From: Gluconobacter vitians
GTDB taxonomy: Bacteria > Pseudomonadota > Alphaproteobacteria > Acetobacterales > Acetobacteraceae
Reading direction: 5' to 3'
Length of the DNA: 64,000 nucleotides
NCBI RefSeq assembly: GCF_015244565.1
Contig: NZ_JABCQG010000010.1
Span: 1 to 64,000 of the forward strand
Below, one piece after another: positions 16,612 through 25,971 of the stretch. The notes below the pieces were generated by a model. That model made no database searches and was not told where the DNA came from. It worked only from the letters and a program-made list of their open reading frames with translations. The translations under genes were made by a program, and so were the position numbers. How positions within the stretch are numbered: the stretch's first letter is position 1; every line of letters begins with the position of its first letter.

Positions 16612-17493
16612 TCAGGCCTGACGGTTTTCGATCAGGGTGCGCCGGATCGCGCGTCCACGCTCGATCCGGCTTATGATACCGGCTTCATCGCCTTTGCGGA
16701 TCGCATCCGCCATCGCCTGCGTATCAGCCACGAACCTGTCGAGCGTGCCAAGCAGCGCTTCGCGGTTGGCGAGAAAAATATCCCGCCACATGACGGGGTC
16801 TGAGGCGGCAATCCGTGTAAAATCGCGAAAACCCGAGGCCGCATAATCCAGCACGGCGGCACGAAGTTCGTCAGAAAGATTGTCGGCCGTATCGCAGATC
16901 GTGAAAGCCAGAAGATGCGGCAGATGGCTGACCATGGCGCAGATCCGGTCATGCTCGTCATCAGTCAGGATCTTCGTGCGGGCACCGCACAGCGTCCAGA
17001 GCTTCTCGATCGTCGTAATGGCGTTCTGATCTGCGCCCTCGGGCGGGACCAGGAGGGCCCACCGGTCTTCGAACAGCGTTGAAAAGCCCGCATCCGGGCC
17101 CGAATGCTCCGTACCCGCCATCGGGTGCCCCGGGACATAAGCCACGTTTTCGGGCAGTATCGCCGTGATCTTCGGCCCAAGCTGACCGCGGACGGACGCC
17201 ACATCCGTCAGAATGCTGCCTGGCTTCATATGTGGAAGAAGCTGCCCAGCAACCTGTTCCACCGCACCGACAGGCACGCAGATCATGACGCAATCCGCCT
17301 GTGCGGCTTTAGCCAGATCAGCTGTTGTGACATCAGCGATATCAAGCTCGCGAACCCGCTCAAGGACGCGGGAACTTGTATCCGCTGCAATCAGGGTTTC
17401 AGCAATGGTGCCCGTTTCCCGGGCGCGGCGAAGGACGGATGATCCGATAAGGCCCGGACCAATAACCGCAAGAGACCTGAAAAAGGGTGTCAT
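16612..17493 (-). CDS. tyrC: Prephenate (cyclohexadienyl) dehydrogenase
   Basis: This enzyme oxidatively decarboxylates prephenate or arogenate in tyrosine synthesis. The 293-residue protein has a Rossmann domain with LAVIGPGLIGSSVLRRARE, then MICVPVGAVEQV and LTDVASVRGQL, the conserved histidine in YVPGHPMAGTEHSG, and an all-helical C-terminal domain with VSHLPHLLAFTI and the conserved ASGFRDFTRIAASDPVMWRD split by a few residues. No chorismate mutase or ACT domain is visible. Its start overlaps the hpnL stop (17490-17493). In related alphaproteobacteria it follows hisC; here it follows hpnL instead. Prephenate versus arogenate preference cannot be read from sequence. Confidence 0.92.
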   Translation of the reverse strand: MTPFFRSLAVIGPGLIGSSVLRRARETGTIAETLIAADTSSRVLERVRELDIADVTTADLAKAAQADCVMICVPVGAVEQVAGQLLPHMKPGSILTDVASVRGQLGPKITAILPENVAYVPGHPMAGTEHSGPDAGFSTLFEDRWALLVPPEGADQNAITTIEKLWTLCGARTKILTDDEHDRICAMVSHLPHLLAFTICDTADNLSDELRAAVLDYAASGFRDFTRIAASDPVMWRDIFLANREALLGTLDRFVADTQAMADAIRKGDEAGIISRIERGRAIRRTLIENRQA

Positions 17494-18680
17494 AGGACTC
17501 TTGGAGCCGTGGCAAAGGAATTGTCGTCAGGCTTCTTGCCGTCCCGGGATGTCGCCTCTTTCTTGATGTTGCCAGCAAGCGCCGTCACAGCCGGAGCGAT
17601 AACCTTCTTCCGGGCGGGCGCAGGCGCGGGTTCGCTCTTCTTTGCAGAGCCGTTGCGCTCGTGACGCAGACGACGCATTTCGATGATCTGCCAGACAAGC
17701 AGGACCGGAATGCCGATCAGGATGTCGCGTCCACGGCGCAGAAGCGAAAGACTGAGGGAAATCTGGGCATCAATCCCGAATATCATGCCCAGCGCGACAT
17801 AGGCGGCTTCCTGTACGCCGAGAGCGCCCGGCACGAGGAACCCGGCCGACATGATGCCACAGACCACACCTTCGATGGCGACGGAGGAGAAAAATCCGAC
17901 ATGGGCCCCGAGAAGCTGGAGGGCCAGCCACGTCATGGCTGCACTGCCCATCCAGCATAGCAAATGGCAGAATGCACCGAGGGAAATCCTGTCCGGACGG
18001 CTCCAGAGGTCTTCGAGTCGTGCCTGGAAGGTTTCGGTATTGCCGATCAGGGCAGCGCGCCATTCCGATGCGATATGGCGCCCAAGAAAAGCCGCGGCTC
18101 TGCGGATCATGGCGCCGCCCCGATGCTGGGTCCAGATAAAGCCCGCAATACCCAAGCTTAGCAGCACCATGCCGCCAATCAACGGCCAGACGAATTTCCC
18201 GGCACCATGATGACCGATCAGGCAGAGAAGGGCGATCAGGACGAAGGCGATCTGTCCCAGCACTTCTGTCGTGATGTCCACCAGATTGGCTGCTACGCCT
18301 TCCGGCCAGTGCAGCTCTTCCCCTTCGCTGGTGCGCGGATCAACACCGGCGAGTGTGGCGCGGACACCAATGACCATTCCGCCAAGCTGGGAGAAGGGGA
18401 GGCATGCCCCGGCGCTGTCACGAACCAGACGTGCTCCGATCAGGCGTCGTACGCCCAGCATCGGCACCGCTGCATGCCATGCAATTCCGAGGCCCACATC
18501 GATCAGGAGCTGGCAGGCCGCGAGAAGCAGGAAGCCGCCGACCCCGACTTTCGAGAGGGCTTCCACGACGGGATGGATACCCGCCTTGGCCGCGATGAAG
18601 GTGAACAGGGCCACCCCAAGAAGGGAAAGGAGAACTGGGAGAGTTTTTTTCAACGTCTTCGTCACATGCCGTTTGCACAC
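17490..18680 (-). CDS. hpnL: Hopanoid-associated membrane protein HpnL
   Basis: This 396-residue polytopic protein of the lysylphosphatidylglycerol synthase transmembrane (UPF0104) superfamily has about eight membrane helices between residues 10 and 325. A conserved segment AIEGVVCGIMSAGFLVPGALG precedes QEAAYVALG, typical of HpnL. The last 70 residues are a basic, Ala/Pro/Lys-rich cytoplasmic tail. HpnL homologues are linked to hopanoid clusters and proposed to act in hopanoid trafficking. It is divergent from hpnA over 119 bp, which supports the assignment. The annotated start is a GTG with a poor ribosome-binding site; GTG 18665 is an alternative. Confidence 0.85.
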   Translation of the reverse strand: MCKRHVTKTLKKTLPVLLSLLGVALFTFIAAKAGIHPVVEALSKVGVGGFLLLAACQLLIDVGLGIAWHAAVPMLGVRRLIGARLVRDSAGACLPFSQLGGMVIGVRATLAGVDPRTSEGEELHWPEGVAANLVDITTEVLGQIAFVLIALLCLIGHHGAGKFVWPLIGGMVLLSLGIAGFIWTQHRGGAMIRRAAAFLGRHIASEWRAALIGNTETFQARLEDLWSRPDRISLGAFCHLLCWMGSAAMTWLALQLLGAHVGFFSSVAIEGVVCGIMSAGFLVPGALGVQEAAYVALGMIFGIDAQISLSLSLLRRGRDILIGIPVLLVWQIIEMRRLRHERNGSAKKSEPAPAPARKKVIAPAVTALAGNIKKEATSRDGKKPDDNSFATAPRVL

Positions 18681-18799
18681 GCTCTATCGCACACAGGGTG
18701 AATATTCCACCCTTGCAGACGCTTTCCCCGAAAAGCCGGGGGGATTATGCTGTCATAAATTGCAACCATCTGCTGATGACCCAAGGAGACACTGCCACC

Positions 18800-19795
18800 A
18801 TGAACGATGTCACACTCGTTACGGGGGCTACCGGGTTTGTCGGCTCCGCCGTCGCCCGCGTCCTGGAAGAACGTGGACACCGCCTGAGGCTTCTCGTCCG
18901 CCCGACATCCGACCGTTCAAATATTGCTGAACTCAACGCAGAGATTGCCGTAGGCGACCTCTCCGACCCGGATACGCTGATCCCGGCGCTGAAGAACGTC
19001 AAAACGCTCTTTCATGTTGCGGCCGACTACCGACTCTGGGTTCCGGATCCGGAAACCATGATGAAGGCCAATGTGGAGGGCACGCGCAACCTGATGCTGT
19101 CCGCCATGGAAGCCGGGGTCGAAAAGATCATTTACTGTTCATCGGTTGCGGCTCTCGGCCTGCGCAGCGACGGGGTGCCGGCGGACGAGACCACGCCGGT
19201 TTCCGAAAGCCAGGTCATTGGGATCTACAAGCTTTCGAAATACCGCGCCGAACAGGAAGTCCTCCGCCTGGTCCGCGAAAAGAACCTTCCGGCCATCATC
19301 GTAAACCCCTCGACACCGGTTGGCCCGAGAGACATCAAGCCAACGCCGACGGGACAGATGATCCTCGACTGCGCCAGCGGGAACATGCCGGCCTATGTCG
19401 AAACCGGGCTGAACATCGTGCATGTCGATGACGTTGCGGAAGGGCATGCCCTGGCGCTTGAGCGGGGAAAGATCGGCGAGAAATACATTCTCGGCGGTGA
19501 AAACATCATGCTGGGTGACCTGTTCCGCATGGTCAGCCAGATCGCCGGTGTGAAGCCGCCAAGCATAAAGCTCAAACAGTCCTGGCTTTACCCTGTGGCC
19601 CTTGTTTCCGAATGGCTTGCACGCGGGTTCGGCATTGAGCCCCGGGTCACACGCGAAACACTGGCCATGTCCAAGAAGCTCATGTTCTTCTCGTCCGACA
19701 AGGCGAAGAAAGAACTTGGATATTCCCCGCGCCCGGCCCGCGATGCCGTGACAGATGCCATTGCCTGGTTCCGTCAGCACGGACGGATGAAATAA
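18800..19795 (+). CDS. hpnA: Hopanoid-associated sugar epimerase HpnA
   Basis: This 331-residue extended short-chain dehydrogenase/reductase has the NAD(P) motif TLVTGATGFVGSAVAR, the catalytic YxxxK in IGIYKLSKYRAEQ (near 142-146) with an upstream serine (YCSSVAAL), and the NPSTPVGPRDIKPTPTGQ segment diagnostic of HpnA. It is thought to act on the sugar side chain of extended hopanoids. The ATG at 18800 follows an AAGGAGA site; the open frame upstream runs into the divergent promoter region. Its TAA overlaps the ATG of hpnB (TAATG), starting an hpnA-B-C operon. Confidence 0.93.
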   Translation: MNDVTLVTGATGFVGSAVARVLEERGHRLRLLVRPTSDRSNIAELNAEIAVGDLSDPDTLIPALKNVKTLFHVAADYRLWVPDPETMMKANVEGTRNLMLSAMEAGVEKIIYCSSVAALGLRSDGVPADETTPVSESQVIGIYKLSKYRAEQEVLRLVREKNLPAIIVNPSTPVGPRDIKPTPTGQMILDCASGNMPAYVETGLNIVHVDDVAEGHALALERGKIGEKYILGGENIMLGDLFRMVSQIAGVKPPSIKLKQSWLYPVALVSEWLARGFGIEPRVTRETLAMSKKLMFFSSDKAKKELGYSPRPARDAVTDAIAWFRQHGRMK

Positions 19796-20937
19796 TGCTG
19801 TTCGGAACTGCACTGACCAGTCTGGGAGCCTGGATCTATCTTTCGCTGTTTCACGGGAAGTTCTGGCAGAAAGGTCCCATTCTTCCCCCGAAACCCACTC
19901 CCGCATCCGCACCCGATGTCGCAGTCGTGGTGCCGGCGCGTGACGAGGCAGAGTCCATTCAGGCCTGCCTGACTTCGCTTCTGGAACAGGATTATGACGG
20001 TCATCTCTCCGTCATTCTTGTTGATGATGAAAGCACGGACGGAACGGGGGACATTGCACGCGCGCTGCCCGATCCACACCAGCGCCTGACTGTCATTCCG
20101 GGCAAAAAGCGCCCTGCGGGATGGAGCGGCAAGCTCTGGGCCGTCCAGCAGGGCGAACAGGAAGCCCTGACGCGGATCGGCCCCTATGGCTACATCCTTC
20201 TGACAGACGCGGACATCATGCATGCTCCGGGTCATCTGGCGTCTCTGGTCGCCAAGGCCCGGGAAGATGATCTGGATCTTGTTTCAGAAATGGTGGCGCT
20301 GAACTGCGAGAGCAGCGCAGAGCGTTTTCTGGTCCCGGCTTTCGTCTATTTCTTTGCAATGCTCTATCCGTTTTCGCGGATTGCCAGCGAGCATTCCCGG
20401 ATCGCAGGTGCGGCGGGCGGCACCATTCTCCTGCGGCGGCGGGCTTTGGAGTGCATTGGCGGGATCGCCGCCCTGCGCGGCGCCCTGATCGATGACTGCA
20501 CGCTGGCCGCGCATGTGAAGCGTTCGGGCGGGCGGCTCTATCTGGGTCACAGTGCGCTGGCATGGTCGGTGCGGCCATATCGCGGCATGAAGGATGTCTG
20601 GCAGATGATTGCCAGGACTGCCTATGTGCAACTGCGGTATTCGCCGGTCCTGCTGATCGCAACGATCATCGGCATGGCCATGATCTGGCTCCTGCCAGCC
20701 TATCTGGCCCTGTTCGGCAAGGGACGGGAACGGCGGGTCGGGCTTCTGACCTATCTGGTCTCGTGCCTGACATTCGTGCCGACACTCCGCCGCTTTGGCC
20801 TGCCGCTGTGGCGTGCCATTCCCCTGCCATTCGTTGCGGCTTTTTACATGGCGGCAACCATCGGCTCGGCCATTGACCACCATCGCGGGGTGGGCGTGCG
20901 CTGGAAAAATCGTTTCTACACGGATGAAACATCGTGA
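19795..20937 (+). CDS. hpnB: Hopanoid-associated glycosyltransferase HpnB
   Basis: A 380-residue membrane family 2 glycosyltransferase. It has an N-terminal helix (about 2-20), the GT-A core with VAVVVPARDEAESIQACL, ILVDDESTDGTG, the DxD-type motif LLTDADIMHAPG (near 140), and an acceptor motif IDDCTLAAHVKRSGG. Three or four C-terminal membrane helices (about 285-365) follow. It is placed in hopanoid head-group modification by its family and neighbours. It overlaps hpnA (1 bp) and hpnC (4 bp), so the three are translationally coupled. Confidence 0.92.
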   Translation: MLFGTALTSLGAWIYLSLFHGKFWQKGPILPPKPTPASAPDVAVVVPARDEAESIQACLTSLLEQDYDGHLSVILVDDESTDGTGDIARALPDPHQRLTVIPGKKRPAGWSGKLWAVQQGEQEALTRIGPYGYILLTDADIMHAPGHLASLVAKAREDDLDLVSEMVALNCESSAERFLVPAFVYFFAMLYPFSRIASEHSRIAGAAGGTILLRRRALECIGGIAALRGALIDDCTLAAHVKRSGGRLYLGHSALAWSVRPYRGMKDVWQMIARTAYVQLRYSPVLLIATIIGMAMIWLLPAYLALFGKGRERRVGLLTYLVSCLTFVPTLRRFGLPLWRAIPLPFVAAFYMAATIGSAIDHHRGVGVRWKNRFYTDETS

Positions 20938-21797
20938 CAGACAGCATCTGGGGGACGAAAGACGTCACCTCTGCCAAAGGTAAATCCGACGAGAATTTTC
21001 CCGTTGGTTCGTTCCTGATTGCGCCGCGGCTCCGGCCTTACGTCCATACCTATTATAATTTCGCGCGTGTCGCGGATGATATGGTGGATACGACCGAACT
21101 GACGCCGGATCAGAAGATCGCCCGGCTCAAGGGAATGGCCGGTGTCATCCGCGGAGAAATCACGGCCCCGCAGCGTGCCGATGCGCAAACCGCAGTCAAG
21201 CTGCGCGACGTGCTGCTCAAGACAGGCGTTCCGCTGGACACGGCAACGGATCTTCTTGAAGCGTTCTGCATGGATGCGGAAAAAAACCGCTACGATAGCT
21301 GGGACGAGCTGCTGCATTACTGCAAATATTCAGCAAACCCCGTCGGCCGCTTCCTGCTCCTGCTGCATGGGGAAGCCGAGGAAACACTGGCTCCATCCGA
21401 TGCATTGTGCTCCGCGCTTCAGATCGTCAACCATCTTCAGGATGTTGCCGGTGACCTGAAGGACCTGGACCGATGCTACGTGCCGCGGCCTTGGCTGGAA
21501 GAAGAAGGTGTCTGCGTGGACGATCTGCGTCTGGTCCGGAGTAAGCCGGGTGTCCGGCGCGTCTTCAACCGGATGCTTGATGGTGTTGACAGCCTCAACA
21601 GGCAGGCGAGGGCTCTGCCGCATCTCATCCGTGACCGCCGGATGCGACTGGAAGCGGCCGTTATCGTTGAACTGTGCCACATTCTGGCAGCGCGTCTGCG
21701 TCGTCAGGACCCACTGCTGGAGCGCGTGGCCCTGACGAAAACGGACGGGGCGAAGGCCCTGTTCCGGGCCCTGCGTTATTTCCCTGCCGCAGGCTGA
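20934..21797 (+). CDS. hpnC: Hydroxysqualene synthase HpnC
   Basis: A squalene/phytoene synthase family protein of 287 residues. With HpnD and HpnE it forms squalene from farnesyl diphosphate: HpnC converts presqualene diphosphate to hydroxysqualene. The first Asp-rich site is YNFARVADDMVDTTE and the second is NHLQDVAGDLKDLDR, followed by CYVPRPWL. The GTG start overlaps the hpnB TGA (GTGA, 20934-20937). Its partners hpnD and hpnE are 1.9 kb downstream, separated by two minus-strand genes. Confidence 0.94.
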   Translation: MTDSIWGTKDVTSAKGKSDENFPVGSFLIAPRLRPYVHTYYNFARVADDMVDTTELTPDQKIARLKGMAGVIRGEITAPQRADAQTAVKLRDVLLKTGVPLDTATDLLEAFCMDAEKNRYDSWDELLHYCKYSANPVGRFLLLLHGEAEETLAPSDALCSALQIVNHLQDVAGDLKDLDRCYVPRPWLEEEGVCVDDLRLVRSKPGVRRVFNRMLDGVDSLNRQARALPHLIRDRRMRLEAAVIVELCHILAARLRRQDPLLERVALTKTDGAKALFRALRYFPAAG

Positions 21798-21821
21798 CCC
21801 ATACGGCAGGGTTGGACCGGA

Positions 21822-22991
21822 TCAGGCGATGATCTGGTCCAGAGCCGTACAGAAGGTCTTCATTTCATCCATCGAACCTACGGTAATCCGTGAGGCGTTC
21901 GGCCAGATCGGCCACGAGCGCCCGATCACGACTTTCTGCTGCAGGAAGGCGTCCTTGATGGGCTCTGCCGGTTTCTTCCAGTCGATGACAAACATATTTG
22001 CCTCTGATGGAATGAAATGGATGCCGCGCTTGCGCAGGTGCTGGAACGTCATGTTCCGGGCTGCAATCATTTCCTGACGACGCGCATCAATAGCGGATTT
22101 CATGGTCAGGCTCATTGTGCCACAGGCCATGGCCGGCACTGGGAGCATTGCGGTTGCGCTCTTGCCATCATAGCGCATCATGCTCTCATGCAGGTCAGGT
22201 CTGGCGAATGTCAGACCAAGCCGCATACCCGCCATGGCAAACATCTTGGAGAATGTTCTCAGGACAACCACGTCCTTGTTCTTGCTGACGAGTTCGACAG
22301 CACTCGGGGCATGGGAGAAGTGGATATACGCTTCATCCACCAGAACGACCGAACCCTTCGGCTTGTGCTCAACCAGCCAGGCAATGTCGCGCAGCGGCGT
22401 CAGCGTGCCGGTCGGATTGTTCGGAGAGCAGATATAATACACACCAGCATTAGGATCGGCGGCCAGCATGGCGCGCACATCCGTGCGGTATCCGTTCTTT
22501 GCGGATAGCGGAACACGGGCCAAGGGGATCTTCAGCCATTCCGAGGCGACCCACCCCGCTTCATAGCTGGGATCTGCCGTTACAAGACCACGGGTAGGCG
22601 AGCAGAACGTGACAATGGCACGGGCGAGGGGGTCGGATGAGCCACACCATGTCATGACATGAGTCTGCGGGATCCCCTCGACGTCCGACGCGGCCTTAAT
22701 AAGATCGTCGCGCATGTGACCAGTCGGGTCATAGCGGTTGCTCTGGAATACGGAGGAGGCACCAGCCTGCGCGGCTTCAGGGAAGGGCCCTGTCCAGCAT
22801 TCATTGCTGCCAAGGCGCGTCATGCCTTCAAAATCGATACCCGACGGAAGGATGGCGGCCTTCGCAGAATTCGTCAGGGCATGTGCGGTCGCACCTGCTG
22901 CCAGAAGCGTGGCAATTCGGCCGAAGCTGCGCCGGGAATATCCCCGGGCAAGAAGGTCGCTACGGGCGGCGGGAGAGAGGGGACTGGTCAT
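21822..22991 (-). CDS. Tat-signal PLP-dependent aminotransferase (class I/II, HisC-like)
   Basis: A 389-residue fold-type I aminotransferase. The N-terminus has a twin-arginine signal (SRRSFGRIATLLAAG, about residues 20-34, and cleavage near NSAKA). The catalytic domain shows RLGSNECWTGP, the substrate/PLP segments YICSPNNPTGT and VVLVDEAYIHFSH, and the Schiff-base lysine in LRTFSKMFAMAGMRLG (near 250). It is closest in type to histidinol-phosphate aminotransferases. Export of a PLP enzyme is uncommon; Tat would allow export of the folded holoenzyme. Substrate is unknown. GGAG precedes the ATG. It sits antisense between hpnC and hpnD with a secreted cupin behind it. Confidence 0.82.
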   Translation of the reverse strand: MTSPLSPAARSDLLARGYSRRSFGRIATLLAAGATAHALTNSAKAAILPSGIDFEGMTRLGSNECWTGPFPEAAQAGASSVFQSNRYDPTGHMRDDLIKAASDVEGIPQTHVMTWCGSSDPLARAIVTFCSPTRGLVTADPSYEAGWVASEWLKIPLARVPLSAKNGYRTDVRAMLAADPNAGVYYICSPNNPTGTLTPLRDIAWLVEHKPKGSVVLVDEAYIHFSHAPSAVELVSKNKDVVVLRTFSKMFAMAGMRLGLTFARPDLHESMMRYDGKSATAMLPVPAMACGTMSLTMKSAIDARRQEMIAARNMTFQHLRKRGIHFIPSEANMFVIDWKKPAEPIKDAFLQQKVVIGRSWPIWPNASRITVGSMDEMKTFCTALDQIIA

Positions 22992-23072
22992 TGTGGGCCA
23001 TACTCCAGACTAGGGCCGGAACATGTTAATTCCGAAACGTTTTCCCTGTCAAAGCAGGCCCGGAAGATATTT

Positions 23073-23546
23073 TCAGTATTCTTTCTGCTGGCCCGGCAGG
23101 GGAATGGATGTCGGTTTTCCCGGCGATCCGGCATAGGTCAGCATAAGAACCGTCTGACTGTCTCCGGTTACGCCACGATGGACGTCATTGACCGACTCCG
23201 CAAAGGCCTCACCCTGATGGAAGGTCCGCTTCTTGCCGCTTTCCCGATCCTCGATCGTCAGGGTTCCTTCCAGCACGTATCCGGCATTGGGATAGGGATG
23301 AACATGCCAGGGCAGGGCGGAATGCGCCGGGATTGTCAGCCGGATCATGCTGAGCATCGGACGTGTCGTGGGATAATGGTCGTAAGGCGTGCCATTCCAG
23401 GAATGATCATCGGCCAGAAGATGATCGGCATGACCGCTGGCGGTTGCGGGCGAGGAGGTCTGAGCGATGGCAGATGACGCTGAGAGGGTTCCTCCCAGTA
23501 TTGCGCCTGCGAGAAGGACGGGGGTCGCGAGGGCGGGGAAACGCAT
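23073..23546 (-). CDS. Secreted cupin-domain protein
   Basis: A 157-residue protein with a Sec signal peptide (MRFPALATPVLLAGAILGG, likely cleavage after SSAIA) and one cupin barrel. The metal motif reads LPWHVHPYPNAGYVLEGTL (two His, then Glu), and a second-motif histidine is in SVNDVHRGVTG. This matches small periplasmic cupins of unknown substrate. An AAAGGAG site precedes the ATG. It lies upstream of the Tat aminotransferase on the same strand (about 80 bp) and could be co-transcribed; it is divergent from hpnD over 136 bp. Confidence 0.85.
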   Translation of the reverse strand: MRFPALATPVLLAGAILGGTLSASSAIAQTSSPATASGHADHLLADDHSWNGTPYDHYPTTRPMLSMIRLTIPAHSALPWHVHPYPNAGYVLEGTLTIEDRESGKKRTFHQGEAFAESVNDVHRGVTGDSQTVLMLTYAGSPGKPTSIPLPGQQKEY

Positions 23547-23682
23547 GGCGAAAGACTCCTTTTCAGGTGTTGCCTTTTGGCATCACCATAACGCATGGCC
23601 ATGCTTTCCGTTCAGGTCGTCTTTGTCTCGGGGGGATTTGGGGCTAGAACCCTGATCTTCTGAAACGAGACAGGGGTCAGAC

Positions 23683-24558
23683 ATGGTTTTCAGCAGGGTG
23701 CGCGCTTCTTCCGGTCTTCCCTGCGCGCAGGCCGATCTGGACCATGTCGAGAGGATCGTCACGGCATCCGGGACATCCTTCGCCCGCGGGATGCGTATCC
23801 TTCCGGCAGACCGGCGTCAGGCAATGTTTGCGGTCTATGCCTTCTGCCGTCAGGTGGACGACATCGCGGATGGTGACGCCGGCGTCGCAGACCCGATGGC
23901 GGCCCTGAAGGACTGGCATCAGCGGATCGACCGGCTTTATGAAGGTGTGGCCACGGATGCGCTCGACCGCATCCTGATCGTCGCCATTCACCGCTACCAG
24001 CTTCAGGCCAAGGATTTTCACGACGTCATCGACGGCATGGCCATGGATTGCGGCGCACCGATCGTAGCACCGGATGAGGCGACGCTTGATCTGTATTGTG
24101 ACAGGGTCGCTTCCGCGGTCGGGCGGCTTTCGGTCTGCGTGTTTGGTGACTCGTCCGACAACGCCCGGCGCGTGGCCTATCATCTCGGGCGGGCGCTTCA
24201 GCTTACGAATATCCTGCGCGACATCGCAGAGGATGCAGACCGTGGCAGACTCTATCTGCCATCCGAGCTTCTGACCCGGTTTGACGTCCCAAAAGACCCA
24301 CACGAAGCGCTTTATGCTCATGGTCTGGATCATGTCGCCCGTATCCTGGCCGAGCGGGCAAAGGACCATTTCCGGGCGGCGAAAGCGGCCATGCAGATGT
24401 GTGACAGCAGGGCGATGCGTCCGGCGCGCATGATGGCTGCCTCTTATTCGCCCATCCTGTCCGCACTGGAAAAACGCGGCTGGAAAACGCCTGATATTGC
24501 TCCAAAGGTCTCCAAGCCCTGGAGAAAGCTCCGTACACTTGCGGCATATGTGAAGTAA
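23683..24558 (+). CDS. hpnD: Presqualene diphosphate synthase HpnD
   Basis: HpnD condenses two farnesyl diphosphates to presqualene diphosphate. The 291-residue protein has the first Asp-rich motif VYAFCRQVDDIADGD, the second in LTNILRDIAEDADRGR, followed by LYLPSELL, all typical of the squalene/phytoene synthase family. It is the first gene of hpnD-hpnE-shc-hpnG, which run with short spacings or overlaps; the promoter should lie in the 136-bp gap shared with the divergent cupin. Confidence 0.94.
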   Translation: MVFSRVRASSGLPCAQADLDHVERIVTASGTSFARGMRILPADRRQAMFAVYAFCRQVDDIADGDAGVADPMAALKDWHQRIDRLYEGVATDALDRILIVAIHRYQLQAKDFHDVIDGMAMDCGAPIVAPDEATLDLYCDRVASAVGRLSVCVFGDSSDNARRVAYHLGRALQLTNILRDIAEDADRGRLYLPSELLTRFDVPKDPHEALYAHGLDHVARILAERAKDHFRAAKAAMQMCDSRAMRPARMMAASYSPILSALEKRGWKTPDIAPKVSKPWRKLRTLAAYVK

Positions 24559-24563
24559 GCCCC

Positions 24564-25859
24564 ATGAGCCATGTCCACATCATCGGCGGCGGCCTGGCAG
24601 GCCTCTCCGCCGCAGTCGAACTGGCAGCACAGGCGCGCGTCACGGTGTTCGAGGCGGGACCAGCCTGTGGCGGCCGGGCCCGTTCCTTTCATGACCGGTC
24701 TCTCGATACACGGATCGACAACGGCAATCATCTTATCCTGTCCGCGAATGATCTGACATTCCGCTATCTGGACATTATCGGTGCCCGTCACACCCTGACG
24801 GGTCCGGGCCTGCCGATCTTTCCGTATTACGATCTTGAGGACAGCCTCGCCTGGACGCTGCGCCTGTCGAAAGGAAAGCTTCCCTTCTGGGCGCTTCCGG
24901 GAGGACGGCGCGTCCCGGGTATGAAACTGTCCGAGCTGGCTTCACTGGGGCGTTTCCTGCGTGCTGGCGAGGACACGACGGTGGAGACCTGCCTCAGTTC
25001 GGGTCAGTTGAGCCGCAGGCTGCTGATCCCATTCGCGATTTCCGTCCTCAATACGGATATCCACACTGGCAGCGCCAAGCTGCTTGGCAATGTGATCCGC
25101 AAGTCTTTGGCCAAGGGAGGCATGGCCTGCTGTCCGTGGTTCCCGTCAGTCGGACTGTCCGAAACGCTGATCGATCCCGCCGTGGCATATCTCAGGCGTT
25201 TCCATGGTGACGTGCACACAGGTGTTCGCGTCAGCGCCATCACGCAAGAGAATGGCCGCGCCACAGCACTGGAAACATCGGACGGTATCATTGAACTGGG
25301 TCCGGAAGATCAGGTCATCATGGCTGTACCGGGCCCAGTGGCGCAGTCGCTCATGCCAGCCTTGCCAGCTCCGGACGCATTCGAGAGCATCGCCAACGCG
25401 CATTTCCGCCTGCCTCAAGCGGTGCAGTCACGTGGCGTCGTGGCGCAGGCTGGTTTTGTTGGGCTGGTCGGCGGCATTTCGGAATGGGTTTTCCTGAAGG
25501 GCGATGTTCTGTCCGTCACCGTCAGTGCGGCCAACCGTTATGCCGATCGCAAGAACAGCGAGCTTCTGGCAACAATCTGGTCCGAGATCAGGCGCGCTCT
25601 TGATCCCGTGCTCTCGCAGCCGCTTCCTGTCGCCATGCCGCCAGCCCGTCTGATCTGGGAGAAGCGTGCCACATTTGCCGCAACGCCCGAGCAGAACCGC
25701 CTGCGCCCCGGAGCCAGAACGGACCTCGTCAATCTGGCTCTGGCCGGGGACTGGACCGACACCGGTTTGCCGTCCACGATCGAGGGTTCCATCCAGTCCG
25801 GCCTTCAGGCCGTTTCTGCGCTGGGGTTCCGGTCCGCCATTGAGCACACGGGATCGTGA
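24564..25859 (+). CDS. hpnE: Hydroxysqualene dehydroxylase HpnE
   Basis: A 431-residue FAD enzyme of the amine oxidase/phytoene desaturase family that reduces hydroxysqualene to squalene. The N-terminal dinucleotide motif is HIIGGGLAGLSAAVELA, with GGRARSFHDR after it. The C-terminal FAD motif is LALAGDWTDTGLPSTIEGS, followed by IQSGLQAV. It starts 5 bp after hpnD. Together HpnC, D and E give a complete squalene route without eukaryotic-type squalene synthase. Confidence 0.93.
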   Translation: MSHVHIIGGGLAGLSAAVELAAQARVTVFEAGPACGGRARSFHDRSLDTRIDNGNHLILSANDLTFRYLDIIGARHTLTGPGLPIFPYYDLEDSLAWTLRLSKGKLPFWALPGGRRVPGMKLSELASLGRFLRAGEDTTVETCLSSGQLSRRLLIPFAISVLNTDIHTGSAKLLGNVIRKSLAKGGMACCPWFPSVGLSETLIDPAVAYLRRFHGDVHTGVRVSAITQENGRATALETSDGIIELGPEDQVIMAVPGPVAQSLMPALPAPDAFESIANAHFRLPQAVQSRGVVAQAGFVGLVGGISEWVFLKGDVLSVTVSAANRYADRKNSELLATIWSEIRRALDPVLSQPLPVAMPPARLIWEKRATFAATPEQNRLRPGARTDLVNLALAGDWTDTGLPSTIEGSIQSGLQAVSALGFRSAIEHTGS

Positions 25860-25971
25860 TGAGCGCTCACACTGTCATGATTGTAACACAGCTCCCGCCT
25901 TGCAGGACTGCCTGTGTCGGGAGAACCGAGCAATGCTGATCTATTCTGATATTCTGGAAAAGGAGGACCGC

